Positions 11,277 through 23,330 of a DNA stretch of 64,000 nt are shown piece by piece. Both the position numbers and the translations under genes were made by a program. Numbering within the stretch: position 1 is the first letter of the stretch; every line of letters starts with the position of its first letter. The notes under the pieces were generated by a model. It had not been told where the DNA came from and did not search any database. It saw nothing but the letters and a program-made list of their open reading frames with translations. Origin of the DNA: Riptortus pedestris (Eukaryota; Arthropoda; Insecta; Hemiptera; Alydidae); the NCBI GenBank assembly GCA_019009955.1, contig CM032230.1, forward strand, positions 26,354,001 to 26,418,000. The letters are read 5' to 3'.

Positions 11277-11734
11277 CTACAACTCGTAAGTGATCTTCTG
11301 AGTATGATTTATTCTGGTGGGTTTTAGAAGAGCTGACAGGAGAGGAAAGACTGTGACAGAAAAGAGAATGGGTAATAGGAAGACTGAGGACATTTTCTTA
11401 AGCTTTGGCTGTTACAAGGAAGGGCTTGACTATGTATTACTTGTTGAGGGGAAGTGAACAGGTATATAGGGACGGGACGAGGAACTCAAGGAACATTTAA
11501 ATGTATGGAGGTGCTTTAGTTAGAAATGGCGGAGGAAGAACAGTCATTGGAAGGGCACACCAATCTATCTCTGTATAGTAATCAGCCACAAAGCCCTAAA
11601 TCCTTGAGGCTTTTATTGAACTCCTTCAGGAACAACTGTGTATAAATCTGACCTATGGACTCCTGGTTTTAGTAGGTTCAGATGTAAAGAAGCTCAACAT
11701 ATTTCCCTCAACTAAATATAAGATCAGTCGAAAA

Positions 11735-12199
11735 ATCTCTCAAGCAAGGGGATGAGTAAATTAAGCAGATTTCCCACGTTCTGGTATAAAACACTTGTGA
11801 TCTCATTTCACCACATATTCCCCATATCTATGTAGAAAACAATGAGTAAAAGGGGGGGTGGGTTGTTTAAAGACAAAACAAGAAACGAATAACTTTTCTA
11901 ATATTTGAGTTAGGAAAGAGTGCTCTGGAAAATAATTTTCGATTACTAATAGTTTAACAAGATTGGTTCTATAACATATTTTGATACGACTCATAATAAC
12001 AGGTATTTCGAATTTTTGAATCCCCCCATCTAACTCCCCTCACTGCCTCCTAGAGATATTAAGATTTTTCGAAATTCTCCTCTAAAGTCCCTTTTTCACA
12101 TGTCGGATTTCAGCATTTATCGGACTTGATTTCTCGTTTTACATAAAACGTTTAAATATCGTGTTTGGCAACGATCATTGCGACCGCTAGAGCGTCAGC

Positions 12200-12244
<45 letters not shown>

Positions 12245-12327
12245 TCATCATCTCCGTTCGATGGACATTCGAGGCAATTTTTCAAAACCTCAATAGCTGA
12301 TTTTCCTTAAGGGAATTCTGCTAAAAG
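11735..12327 (+). mobile_element. HLE repeat, third left-half subfamily
   Basis: The left end is changed (CAAGCAAGGGGATGAGTAAA), followed by AGCAGATTTCCCACG and a CTCATTTCACCACATATTC segment. (TA)n is at 12200-12238. The right end is CTTAAGGGAATTCTGCTAA. Confidence 0.7.
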
Positions 12328-12439
12328 AATGGCAAAGTTTTCAAATGCCAAAAATGGGACCAGTAAGAGGGAGGGGAGTAAAAAGTCCAAGATAGAACCA
12401 AAAATTCAATTTTTTCCCTTATTACGAGGCAGATTAAAA

Positions 12440-12750
12440 AAAAGTTGTTCACGCAGTTGCTGCATTAACTAAGCAGATATGCTGGTATTACACATTCATT
12501 ACTTGATCTCATATCACAACATATTCTCTATTTCTATGTAAAAAAGTACGTCACGCGGGGGCTTCGAATGATGTGGTTTATTACATAACCGAGTATTGTT
12601 CATGTAACATGAGTAGAAATACAAATATCTTGGTTAATATTAATGTTTAAAGCATTTATAGGTTCTAAAATTTCAAATAAGATTGGTTGCATAGATTTTT
12701 TTCGACTTTTAAGAACGGAGATATTTTAATTTTCGGTTTCCCAGATTATT
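12440..12750 (+). mobile_element. HLE repeat, left half only
   Basis: TTCACGCAGTTGCTGCATTA and CTAAGCAGATATGC, then the left interior as far as the CGGAGATATTTTAATTTTCG region. Confidence 0.6.
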
Positions 12751-13489
12751 TCGGTTAATGTGTATTATTGTTTAGTGTTTATCAATTTCGGGGTTTAAAA
12801 ACTTAAAGCACAGATACTGTGTAAATTCATAAATATCTCAGCACTATTTATTGTGTCGTGATATCTTTGCAGAAAATCGTTAAAAGGTCCGAGGTATATT
12901 TACATTGCTAAATTTGTATACATTAGAAGGGCTGAACGGCACCAAGACTTGATTTCATGAAATTTTCACATTCTTTAAGAAACTTGAATTATCTCGTAAA
13001 CGAAGAAGAATAAGGAAGCATCGAAATCACATCATTTCACCCCGACAGAAAACAGTAAATGAGGAAGACGAAATTTCAAAGGAAATAATGCCGGGAAAGA
13101 TATTCCAAGTTAACATGGAAGGGAAGATTAAATCCAAAGTACCGGACGAGACCGATAACCATACTTCTGTAGAATAGTATAACGCTTCAGCCTCAGACAA
13201 AGCCCTGATGAAGCTTGAAGTATCACAATCGAAACGCCAGCCAATTACATCGTGACATTCTCAATACCTGAATACCTTGAAATGTAATAAATAGCTAATT
13301 GCCCTCAACGAATCCTCTAATAACGGAGTTGGAGCGAGACAGCAGTTGAATCTTTGACATTAGTATGCAAACCCACATAGCTTGGGCGCTTTGAAGGGAT
13401 AGTCGCTTCTCATAAAATGGCTGCATCTTGATTAATTAAAAAGAATATTAATTTCTTTGGTCTATTCCACTCTTTCCCTCCCTTTTCCT

Positions 13490-13760
13490 TAGAGTTCTCA
13501 ACAGAATCAGGTTTCAATTTTACATTTACAGACTAAAGCCGAGAAGATCTAATAGAATGTTTAATGAGACTTGATCAAAAATGATGTTCTCAATTGAAGA
13601 TAAGAATGACGTGCCTAGGAATAAATAGTAGCCAGCACAGATAAACAGCGTTATTGTATTACTTTATATTTTATACATTTCTGTGTTATTGCTCCACGTT
13701 TCTAGGTTGGTGGACATTGTTAACACCTGCCAACCTGTTCAAATGAAATGAAAAGTAAGT
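13490..13760. repeat. Left unit of a direct duplication flanking an HLE copy
   Basis: It shares CTTAGAGTTCT, AATGACG, ATTGCTCCACGTTTCT and AACACCTGCCA with GTTCAAATGAAATGAAA in the same order as 14255-14450. The two units flank the HLE copy at 13780-14254. Confidence 0.6.
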
Positions 13761-13779
13761 CTTGTACAAAAAGAAAGTG

Positions 13780-14254
13780 TCTACTCTTTTGCCATTTTTT
13801 TTTGCATTGTACCAAACTCGATATTTAATCGTTTTATGTTAAAAGAAAAATCTAATTCGTTATTGCCAGTAATCGGACCAGTGGGGGGGGGGTTTAGAGG
13901 GGCAGGGGGATTTTGACAATTCTAAATATCTCCGTTATTACACGCTGGGTCGAAGAAGTATATACGACCAATCATATTGCAAATTTAATGTTCTATCAAT
14001 GTTGTAATACATTATGTTTTTCATTATCATGATTATTAACCGAGATATTTGCGTTTTTTAGGTTCCAGCATTCAATAAAACCCCACTCCTACTCTTGTCA
14101 TATTAAGAGTAAGTTGTTACGTCATAAAACACTTTATTTGGAGCCTAAATACTAAATATTGTTCTCATAGAACTTTTACGTTTTGAGATAAATGCAAGTA
14201 AGTGATACACTTGGAAAATCTGCATATTTCACGCATCCCCTTCGTGACGGGCTT
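13780..14254 (-). mobile_element. HLE repeat, lacking its right end
   Basis: The inverted interior (CCAAACTCGATATTTAATCG, GGACCAGTGGGGGGGGGG) runs to the left end AATCTGCATATTTCACGCAT then CCCCTTCGTGACGGGCT. Confidence 0.7.
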
Positions 14255-14450
14255 TTCTTAGAGTTCTTTACAAAATTAGATAGGATACGATTAGAATGAC
14301 GAGCCGATAAATATTGTAGTACAGGCAGCATAGATAGTTTGCATTATTGTTTTACTTCATATTTTAGCAATTCTCTGATGTTGCTCCACGTTTCTGGTTT
14401 GGCAGACTTTGTTAACACCTGCCATTCCGTTCAAATGAAATGAAAACCCT
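14255..14450. repeat. Right unit of a direct duplication flanking an HLE copy
   Basis: It is the counterpart of 13490-13760, somewhat shorter and diverged, but colinear through CTTAGAGTTCT, GCTCCACGTTTCT, GTTAACACCTGCCA and GTTCAAATGAAATGAAA. Confidence 0.6.
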
Positions 14451-14689
14451 TCTGCTTTAGATTTCCTTTAATTCCATTTTTTTTTCAATAAATGCATTTT
14501 CTTAGTCGTGATAATAATTGGTCATCCCTCTGATTATAAATGATTATAACCCTGAGCAATATCGCTTCATTTTTTCCATTATTACTAATAAAGACTACGG
14601 GTATTAACGTGACTTCTATGTTCAGTTTCACGGAAAGCTCCACGGAAACTGTATGGTTGTCTAACGAAATGGAAAGCGGCTTATTTCGA

Positions 14690-14815
14690 GATAAGTGTAA
14701 CATTAGAGCAGTGGAACTCTTTAAAGCTAGACCGATGTACATTGGTGGGAATTTTTCGAAAACCTACTCATTAGTAGCTGATTTCTCTTCATGGAAATCT
14801 TCTAAAACGGCTCGA
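14690..14815 (+). mobile_element. HLE repeat, right-end fragment, degraded
   Basis: It has TTTTTCGAAAACCTACTCATT, then TAGCTGATTTCTCTTCATGG, AAATCTTCTAAAAC. Confidence 0.45.
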
Positions 14816-15300
14816 ATGGGGCGTTTGACACTTATTATGCAATATGATTAGGCTATATATGTTGGTGAACCAGTCCTAGGAAAGGAGAAGTGGGATAACC
14901 TACCCCATCTGCAGTATTTACCAGACATTGCCCCTTGAGACTATTATTTTTCCGGTCAATGCAGTTAAGCATTTAGGGGACAGTGAATCACCTGCCATGT
15001 CAGCAATCAACATTGTCTGGATAATTCCATTGCTCCGAAAGAATGAATTGGTGTTAGGATTAATATGATTTGGGCAAGCAACAATTAGGTTATTATGTCC
15101 TTTATAGTAGTATAATGCTGTTTACAAGTCCCTGTTTTACTCTATGTCTTAAATAATATCAACTAATATATTGTAAAATATTAGTTATATCCTAAGGATA
15201 TTAAATTTAATAATTTTCTATACAATTATTTCTTAACTAAATCTATAAATACATCTTTACTTATTTATATTTACATAAAGATGTGTGCTAATAGCACGAG

Positions 15301-15367
15301 TTACGTTGTACCAATTAAAAATAAAATATTAAGCCAGTAGTAAGAAGTGTAAATAGGTACAACGTAA
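15301..15367. repeat. 12-bp perfect inverted repeat
   Basis: TTACGTTGTACC (15301-15312) and GGTACAACGTAA (15356-15367) are separated by 43 nt of AT-rich DNA. It could be the ends of a very small element or a chance hairpin. Confidence 0.5.
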
Positions 15368-15435
15368 GAATGATTTATAAGAACTTTCAATATATTCTAA
15401 TAAACAAAGTACAATTGTGAGAAAACTTTAAGTGT

Positions 15436-16188
15436 TTTTTAGCAGATTTCTCTTAGGGGAAATCAGCTATTGAGGTCGTACTCTTGACTCGATTTTCGAA
15501 AAATTTCTTCAAATGTCTATCGATCCTACCCAGGCAATTTTTGTTTGATCGTTACGAAACTCGATATTTAACCGTTTTATGTAAAAAGACAGATCAAGTT
15601 CGTTAATGGCTGAAATCGGACTAGAGAGAGGGGGGTTTAGAGGGGGGATTTTCGAAAATTCAAAATATCTCCGTTATTATGCATCGGATCGAACAATTGT
15701 ATAGAACCAATCTTGCAAATTAAATTTACTATAAATATTGTTATATACATTTATTCTCTATCTTGAATATTAACCGAGATATTTGCATTTTTATGAAGTC
15801 TGTGGTCGGGTATAGTTCGGATTAGGTCGGCCATTTCCGTCACTACTCGGCTCAGGTGGAAGCTTCTTCTAACCTTACCTGTCGTTTCTAACCATACCTT
15901 ACCTTCGTTACTTTGTGAGATTTATGCAAATACGTTCTGTTCATCCGCCCACCCCCCCCCCCTTCTTTAGTTCTTGGACTACTAAAATTTGAGTTATTAA
16001 AATATAAATTATTCTTACAATTCAGAAGCAGTTTCAGTTGGGAATTTATTTTAATTAATTGAAAGATTTCTCATTCCCTTTTGTATTTAATCACGGTGGT
16101 ATTGTGTTACTAGAATGCAGATTTCTCTATTGTAAAACTTCTCATGGGAAATCTGCTTAGTTTACGCAGCCCTTGCGTAACGGACTTT
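15436..16188 (-). mobile_element. HLE repeat, long left-half subfamily
   Basis: The inverted copy starts TTAGCAGATTTCTCTTAGGG and ends GGGAAATCTGCTTAGTTTAC then GCAGCCCTTGCGTAACGGAC. Its long left half (AGGTCGGCCATTTCCGTCAC, then the C-tract at 15952-15962) matches the copy at 52843 in inverted form. The (TA)n tract is missing. Confidence 0.8.
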
Positions 16189-16574
16189 TTTCCAAATGTA
16201 TAATAAATTATTGCACTTGATAGTGTGTCCTCTGGTAAATCTGCTAATATACAGCCTTTATGGTTATATGAGAAAAGGGTAGAGAGAGTTGGAGTGGGTA
16301 GTCCGTGGGAGTAGGAAAGCCTCTTGTGGCTGGGTCTCTCCAGTTTCATACACTGGCTAATCGGGTCGGATCATCAGTTGCTGCCCCCTCATCTTCATCA
16401 TTGATCGAGACAGTCTTCATCTCTGAAGAGCTCATGAGAAGATTATCCACGTACTGGAATAGGATACCGATAATGTCACCTCACATTATATTTCCCTAGT
16501 AAGTTGGCTACGGAACAAAATTTTAGCCGGACACGGGACATTCATTGACACTACAGATTAATGTGGAAATTCCA

Positions 16575-17190
16575 TGCCCAGGAGCAGGGCTTTGCGGATG
16601 AACAAAGCAGATTTTCCATATGAAGTTTTAGAATAATTAAATCTACATACCAAAAACACTTAACGACGATTGAATATTAAGTGGATAATAGAAACGTTAA
16701 GCTAAATCTTTCATTCAATTTTAAAATCCTCCGAACCGAAATTGTCTGAATTGTAAATAAAGTGATCAGCCGTCCTCACAGATAGAATATAGATAGAAAT
16801 ATTCTCCACCGGGAGGAAAAACAATTACTGAAATATATCTGAATATAACCCATTACTTTTATTGAAAACTGTTTACTATATCTAGAACTGTAATTTATAA
16901 TGAATCACAATAATTTTTATCTCAATCACTCTTATAATAGTAATTCAAGAACGAAAGATAAGGTGGGGGGCATCAGAACGTATTTACATGTATCTCGAAT
17001 AACGAAGGTCTCTTGAAAACAATATTTGGTATTTAAGCTTCCAATAATGTGGATTATTATACAACAGAGCATTGTAAAAGTGACATTTGTATTAGTAGGG
17101 ATTTTCTGAAGGATGAAAACTAAAGAATGCAAAATATCTCGGTTAATATACAAAATAGAGAATAAATGTATAGAACAATACGTATATATA
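16575..17190 (+). mobile_element. HLE repeat, left half, long subfamily
   Basis: GGGCTTTGCGGATGAACAAA then GCAGATTTTCCATATGAAG, and further on AAGGTGGGGGGC and AATATCTCGGTTAATATAC, cut off near the foldback element at 17198. Confidence 0.6.
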
Positions 17191-17197
17191 TTCTTAA

Positions 17198-17306
17198 TAT
17201 TTTATGGTAAGGGACAGCAATAAAAAACTTGTTTTTCGGTGCAAACTTTATTGAAACTGACACACATGTTTTGTGGCTTATTTGCCACCTCTTCAGGGGT
17301 TATCCC

Positions 17307-17368
<62 letters not shown>

Positions 17369-17648
17369 ATGAATTAAATTCCTGAAGTGCTCGTTTCTTT
17401 CTTACAGAAATGTAAGTAGAAATCAATAATTAGATTTAATAAATATGTCATTGATGTAGTCACCTCTTAATACAATATCTAGCAAAGAATTATTAAGGGT
17501 TTTGTTAAATTAATGTTATTCATTTTTTATTCTAAAAGGGATAGCCCCTGAAGAGGAGGCAAGTAAGCCGCAAAATATGTAGGACAGTTTCAACAATGTT
17601 TGCACCGAAAAAAGTATTTTTTATAAGTGACCCTTGCCCCATAAAATA
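17198..17648. mobile_element. Foldback element with arms of about 110 bp
   Basis: The left arm (17198-17313) and inverted right arm (17536-17648) share TATTTTATGG, TTTTTCGGTGCAAAC and CTCTTCAGGGG-TATCCCTTT with scattered mismatches. The middle holds a (TA)n tract and AT-rich DNA without an ORF. It lies between two HLE copies. The superfamily is unknown. Confidence 0.6.
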
Positions 17649-17664
17649 CAAAGATTATATAAAA

Positions 17665-18076
17665 TACGTTCGTCACGCAGGAGCTGCGTTAACTTAGCAG
17701 ATTTCCCACATGAAGTTATACAATAGAGAAACCTCCCTACGAGAGCCGAACAGTTACGGCAAAAGCCGCACTAGCTTTTGGCGGGAAACTCAGACGCCAA
17801 ATTAAATAAAAATGCAAATATCTCGGTTAATATTCAAGATAGAGAATATATGTATAGAACAATATATATAGTAACTTTAATTTGCAATAAGATTGGTTCA
17901 ATATAAATGTGTAATCCGACGCACAATAACAGAGATATTTCGAATTTTCGGAAATCCCCCTCCCTCTGGTACGATTTCTGCCATTAACGATCTTGATCTG
18001 TCTTTTTACGTAAAACGGTTAAATATCGAGTTTCGTAACGATCAAACATAAATTTCTACCCCGAGAGTGTTAACAG

Positions 18077-18124
<48 letters not shown>

Positions 18125-18245
18125 GAACGGACCTCATTTTCGTCATCTCCTGGGTAGGATTGATGGACATTTGAAGAAATTTTTCGAAACTCGCGTCATG
18201 AGTACGACCTCAATAGCTGATTTCCCTTAAGGGAAATCTGCTAAT
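17665..18245 (+). mobile_element. HLE repeat, full-length
   Basis: TTCGTCACGCAGGAGCTGCG to the perfect right palindrome CCCTTAAGGGAAATCTGCTAA. The left half has CCGCACTAGCTTTTGGCGGG. (TA)n is at 18081-18118. Confidence 0.85.
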
Positions 18246-18404
18246 ATATGGTGGGCAATAATCCTTAAAGTATCAATAATGATACCCTCGACCAAGGTTT
18301 GCAGAATCTATTCCCACCTCGTCAAAAAATGTCTGGGCACTTTTAGGGACAAGCATATCACCAGAAAATCCCGCTCCCCAAATGATTCCCTGAATTTTTC
18401 CGTA

Positions 18405-18488
18405 ATAATAATGGAGATACTTTGAATTTTCAAAATTCCCTTCTAAAAACGGCCCCTGCCACTTGTACTGCTGACTTGGTTATATATA

Positions 18489-18545
<57 letters not shown>
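18405..18545 (+). mobile_element. HLE repeat, central fragment with (TA)n
   Basis: It has ATAATGGAGATACTTTGAAT, CTAAAAACGGCCCCTGCCAC and a TA tract at 18481-18551. Neither end is present. Confidence 0.4.
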
Positions 18546-18553
<8 letters not shown>

Positions 18554-18689
18554 TTTAAGTGTAGGTACTGACTTTTAAATAACTCTAAGTATTTACATCC
18601 ATTTAATTGAGATAACAAGTTAAATCCATTAGAAAGTTGATCGTTCTGCCATCTTGGCAGAGCTCCAAAAATAAACTGAAATAAAATTA

Positions 18690-19020
18690 ATTACAAATAC
18701 AGGGCTTAGATTCGTGTTGAGCTTTGGGTTCCTGGAGAATGCGGAATGTCTAGGAATGAGAAATCAGGGGGGCTGCTTGAGAGATGCTATTAAATTTAAT
18801 AGGGACGGAAATGGATAGCTTTTGTCCCGCTCGGAAAGCATGCTCAATTAGCAGCAGGTAGTTTGTCTCCCCTCCAACGGGAGATAAATTTCCTTTTGAA
18901 CAATGACAGAGGAGATAGGGCCCATCTGTGATTAGTTTTTAATATTTCATCATGGGAATCGTGGTGAAACTCATTGTTAGAAATGGGTTGGACTCAGGAC
19001 TTAATTGGACGTTTTTACCG
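18690..19020. other. GC-richer unique island, possible conserved non-coding DNA
   Basis: This is about 330 bp without repeat or ORF, with clearly higher GC and complexity than its surroundings (AGCATGCTCAATTAGCAGCA, CCTCCAACGGGAGATAAATT). If it lies upstream of or within the membrane-protein gene it could be a regulatory element. No specific motif supports this. Confidence 0.25.
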
Positions 19021-19046
19021 AGTTTTCTATTGCCTTGTTCTGTATT

Positions 19047-19745
19047 TTAGGAGATTCCTCTTAAGGAAAATCCGCTATTGAGGTCGTATCATGATGTGGT
19101 TTTCAAAAATGACTTCAACTATACATTGATCCTAAACATATGGCGAAAATAATGTCCACACAAAATTATATATATATTATTTGATTTTCCCCTATAGTAA
19201 CCGTTATAAGAAAGCCGTTTTTTTTCTGTATGTCCTATGCATATTATCATATCACAAGCAGTATATAACAAATAAATTATTTCTAGGGTAAAATTTATAC
19301 ATAAACAATTAACAATAATAACGTTAAATAAAATAAAAACATATAAAGAGAAAATTAAGGCTGAAATCGGACGCGTGGGGAAGGGGGGTTAAGATGGGAG
19401 AATTTTCGAAAATCGAAATATTTTCGTTACTATTTGTCGGATAGAAAACTTATGTAGAACCAATCTTATTGCAGATCAAATGTTCTATATGTATTGTTAT
19501 ATACATTTATTCTCTATCTTGATTATTAACTGAAATATTTGCATTTTTTTTAATTTCGGCCCTCAGTAAACCCCCACTCCTACTCATGTCATATTGACAG
19601 TAAACTATTATATTATGAAGCTCATTATTTGAAGGTAAATAACAAATATTGTCCACATTTCACTTTTAGGTTTTTAAAGGAAATGAAAATAAGTGACGCA
19701 CGTGAGAAGTTTGCTTAGTTATCGCAGCCCCTGCGTAACGGACGT
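19047..19745 (-). mobile_element. HLE repeat with a replaced middle
   Basis: The inverted right end is TTTTAGGAGATTCCTCTTAA (19047). The left part runs from 19348 (GGCTGAAATCGGACGCGTGG) to TTATCGCAGCCCCTGCGTAA then CGGAC (19745). The middle contains AATAAAATAAAAACATATAA instead of the usual CGATATTTAACG segment, as in the copy at 26283. Confidence 0.7.
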
Positions 19746-20284
19746 TTTTTTCTGTCACTCTTGATTGATTTTTCACGTGACTTTACTTAAGTATACTTAC
19801 TTAAGTCACTGAAATCGTAGCAAACGAGGGAGGGATGAACTCTAACTATGAACTATGGTTATCAAAATAGTTATTACATGGTAGGTCATCGCTCTGAATA
19901 GAATTCAGAGTATTGTATGTATTCTGAATAGAATACATTATAAAATATTTTAATTAATACTTAATCTTCCCTACAGAAATCTTTGGTGTACTTATGTGCA
20001 TGCATTTATTTGATATAATGATCCTCCCACGTAAATGTTGTTACCCTCAAACATTTTAAATGGCATGCCTGTATTTAATAATTATTGTTGAAATCTTCCA
20101 TCATGATTAAAAAAGCTATTCTATCTTTTTTAAAAACACTTCTAGTTCTCTATAGTTTGCGACTAATTTTTGGTATTTCGAAAATACATGTATTCGGTTT
20201 TCAGTTTTCAAGGGAGTTCCATTTTGACTCCCCCTGAGAACATTTTAACTGGTTTCAGAAAAAGTCAATACATATCTCGTATAA

Positions 20285-20545
20285 CTAAGAAAGTCTGTCA
20301 CGCAGGGGTGCGTTAACTAAGCAGAATTCCCACGTGCGTCATGTATTTACATTTATCTCCAAAATTCAATGTTCAATGCAACCGATATCTTATATTTAGA
20401 CCTCAAATAAGGTGTTTCATAATATAATTGCTTATTGCTAATACGCCAAATGTAGGAGTGGGGGTTTACTGAAGGCCTCATTCTGAAAAATGAGAATATT
20501 TTGAATCCTTTAATTGGGATTTCCGAATTAATCCTTAAAAATTTG
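20285..20545 (+). mobile_element. HLE repeat, left part
   Basis: AAGTCTGTCACGCAGGGGTG then AACTAAGCAGAATTCCCACG, with the left half of the TGTAGGAGTGGGGGTTTACTG subfamily. Confidence 0.65.
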
Positions 20546-21119
20546 TTATACAAACTTAGGGGGTTGAGGTGGTATGTAATTAATTTAATTCAGATATATT
20601 TACTGTAGTATAATTTTTCATAAAACCTCTTTTTGGATTATTTCCTTTATATGTATTTAATATATGGATCTATTTATATAATTACCCTAGTGTTTCTTTC
20701 TCGAAAGAATCTAATAGCAGATTGGATGATTAAAATATAGGATTCATTTTAAATAACCCGGGCTGATAAACAGACAAATACGTTCTCTCCAAAACTTTGA
20801 AAGATCTCTTCTTCCTTGAAATTTTGTAATCTCTTTGTGTTTCATTTTAAGTCCTCGCCATTTATTATTAATCTTTCTGTTCTCTTGTTGCTCTTTGATG
20901 TGATTATTTGTCTCTTTGGAGAGTTCATTATTACTGTATTTTCCCAGTATTTCAGATTAATTCTGAACAAGATTTAAAGCATTTAATGCAGCAATTAAGA
21001 GTCGTATTATACATTTGTTGAGTAGATTCTTCGAAGAAAGTGAGAACGAAAGCTTCAGTGAAGAATTAATTATTATTATAGAGCTTTTTTACTTCTACTC
21101 CCACTTAAAAAAAAAAAAA

Positions 21120-21190
21120 AAAGTTCATCACGTAGGGACTCCGTAAACTAAGAGGATTACACATGTGCTGGAATTAGATACAAGTGACCT
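21120..21190 (+). mobile_element. HLE repeat, left-end fragment
   Basis: AAGTTCATCACGTAGGGACT then CCGTAAACTAAGAGGATTAC. It is diverged and follows a poly-A run. Confidence 0.45.
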
Positions 21191-21689
21191 TAACTTGCAA
21201 TTTATTCTTTGTTTCTCCTGTACGAAACTTCAAGCAGGTTGGAAGAAGTAAATGTTTATGCCTCTGACTTTATCACTATTTCTTTCATGGTCTCATATTC
21301 TTAATAGTCTGGATTTAATTTGGTTATATAGGGATAACCCATCCGCTCTTCAGATGTAGATTAAAAAGTGGAAACCCTGATCTATATCATGCATTAATCA
21401 TGACAATAAACTACAAAATCTTAATAAAATAAATTTAAAAAAAGAAAAACATACTAAGATTACCAAACCTCAGTCGAAATTTCTAAACAAGATACTAAGA
21501 GGCTGTCAAATGACACACGTAAAATAATTCTTTATTTACAACCCAATAAACGTTTAATCGTCACTTCTTTGTTTCTGTCTAACAGAAATGGGCTTATTTT
21601 TGATACGATATATATTTATAGAAGACTTCAACTAATGCTCATTTGACAAAATATTATGAGATACTATGGATTTTGTTGCTTATTGAGAA

Positions 21690-21962
21690 ATACAACCTAA
21701 GTTTTTATTCATTTGACAGTTATATGCGATATCTCCGTTCCAAAGTACCAGATCAAAAAATGTAATAGATCGTAACTTATAGATCTTTTGATGATAAAAA
21801 AGATTGTACACAATACTTTGTTTCTCTAACGAGTAGGGAGGTATTGAGCGAAAATGAGCTATGGAGGTCGTACACATAACCTCCATTTTGGAAACATTTC
21901 CTCAAATATCCATTGATCCAGCACGAGATGACGAAAATGAGCCCCGTTCAAAAGTGTGGGTG

Positions 21963-21999
<37 letters not shown>

Positions 22000-22075
22000 G
22001 TGTATGTGTGTGTCCCGTTTTCGTCATCTCCTAGGTAGGGTCGATTGTACATTTGAGGAAATTTACCAACTGAGA
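21690..22075 (-). mobile_element. HLE repeat, degraded right part with a (GT)n tract
   Basis: It has ATATCTCCGTTCCAAAGTAC, AAAATGAGCTATGGAGGTCG and GATGACGAAAATGAGCCCCG, then (GT)n at 21957-22013, then CGTTTTCGTCATCTCCTAGG in opposite orientation. It appears rearranged. Confidence 0.45.
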
Positions 22076-22599
22076 GGTATTTGCAAGAAAGTCTGATTAG
22101 GAATGCTATTGCTGATTAGCATTTAGCAATTTACCTTCTCCAACCAAGTGTTATTCTGTAGCAGGCCTTGACCCCCCCTAGATAAGACTCACGGATTCAC
22201 AAAAAATTGATAGATACTATCTAAGTTAACTGTAGAGATTCTAAAAAAAAATGAATAGTTTCCGGGTTTCGTGAAGTATGAAACATTCCCGAAATTGCCT
22301 CAGTATATTGGCACGCGTTAGCCTGTAATAATGGCTGCTGAAACATGAAGAGAAATAGCACAGAAATTTATTAAATGATTCCATTAGTAATTGTTTTGTC
22401 GGGTTGTCAGAAAGAAGTAAAAAGAGAAAAAGAAATAAGCCCAGCAGAGAAAGACTGACAACCAATTAATCCTACAGACTATTTGTGGCCAGCTGTGTGG
22501 ATTTCTGGTTAACCACCGCCGGTTGGCAAGGATTACAACTAACAGTTAGCCATCAGTTTATTTTCACTTGTACGTTCAGCCTTTATTAGTTGCCCGAAT

Positions 22600-23330
22600 T
22601 ATTCTATTTTATGGAATATTTAAAACATTGACTTATAAATAAAGGTAATTTAAAAACCAAAAAAATGTATTTATTTATTCTTACAGTAAACGCATTTTGC
22701 GAATTTTGGCGATTGAGCGACGTGTCAGTTAAATTCCTATCATCATTTTATCATATTTACGCAAGTATACTTTTTCTGTAGATATTTTCAATATTGTCCT
22801 ACATTATAATCTTTGAAAATGTTGTTATGTTTCAAGTAGGTCTATATATTGGCTAAGATCATATAGTAAGTCAGTCAAAGTGTATGGTAGGTCTATGTGA
22901 GTCCTTTGGTAGCAGTCAGATAGTATATGTTTTATAGTAAGTCTACAGTTACAGTGTTGGCAGTAGGGTTCATCTTCTCCAGTAAGTGTGAGTCATTCGG
23001 GAATGGCCAATTCATAACCTCGTTAAAATTATTTCTTCTCTTCTAAATAGCCTTTTTGAAGAAGACCATTCACGAAGTATATGTTTCAGTTCTCAGAGTT
23101 TGTTTTCAGTTTTGGTAAACCAAGATTTCTGACATGAATTGAATTTTATATGTTTTGCTTGGGCTTGAATAGCTGTGTGTACAATATGTGTTGTCGTATG
23201 TTCTTTTTTTAGTAGCTTTTTGTGGCGAGTTCGTCTACTTGTGTGCTTTGTCTAATGTTTGTATATCCTTTAACCAGTATATAGTTATTCTTTTGTTTAA
23301 TGTCTGGATTTTGTGTAATATGTACAAGAT
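22600..23330 (-). mobile_element. Non-LTR retrotransposon fragment (RNase H / C-terminal zinc motif, I-like)
   Basis: Minus-strand conceptual translation, with frameshifts and stops, gives an RNase H-like tail (VDELATK, near 23235) and then FRREEIILTRL, IGHSRMTHT and LTGEDEPYCQHCNCRLTIKH, then ILSDCYQRTH. The block RRxExxLTRLRIGHxxLTHxYL followed by CxxC-x7-H-x4-C is characteristic of the 3' end of I/Jockey-group LINE ORF2. The fragment is 5' truncated and non-functional. An AT-rich 3' UTR runs to about 22600. Confidence 0.65.

Noticed and set aside
13160..13290. A Penelope-like 3' region (CTGATGAAGCTTGAAG near a CGAAACGC)
   Set aside because: The motif is short, no GIY-YIG or reverse transcriptase sequence was found nearby, and no boundaries could be set.
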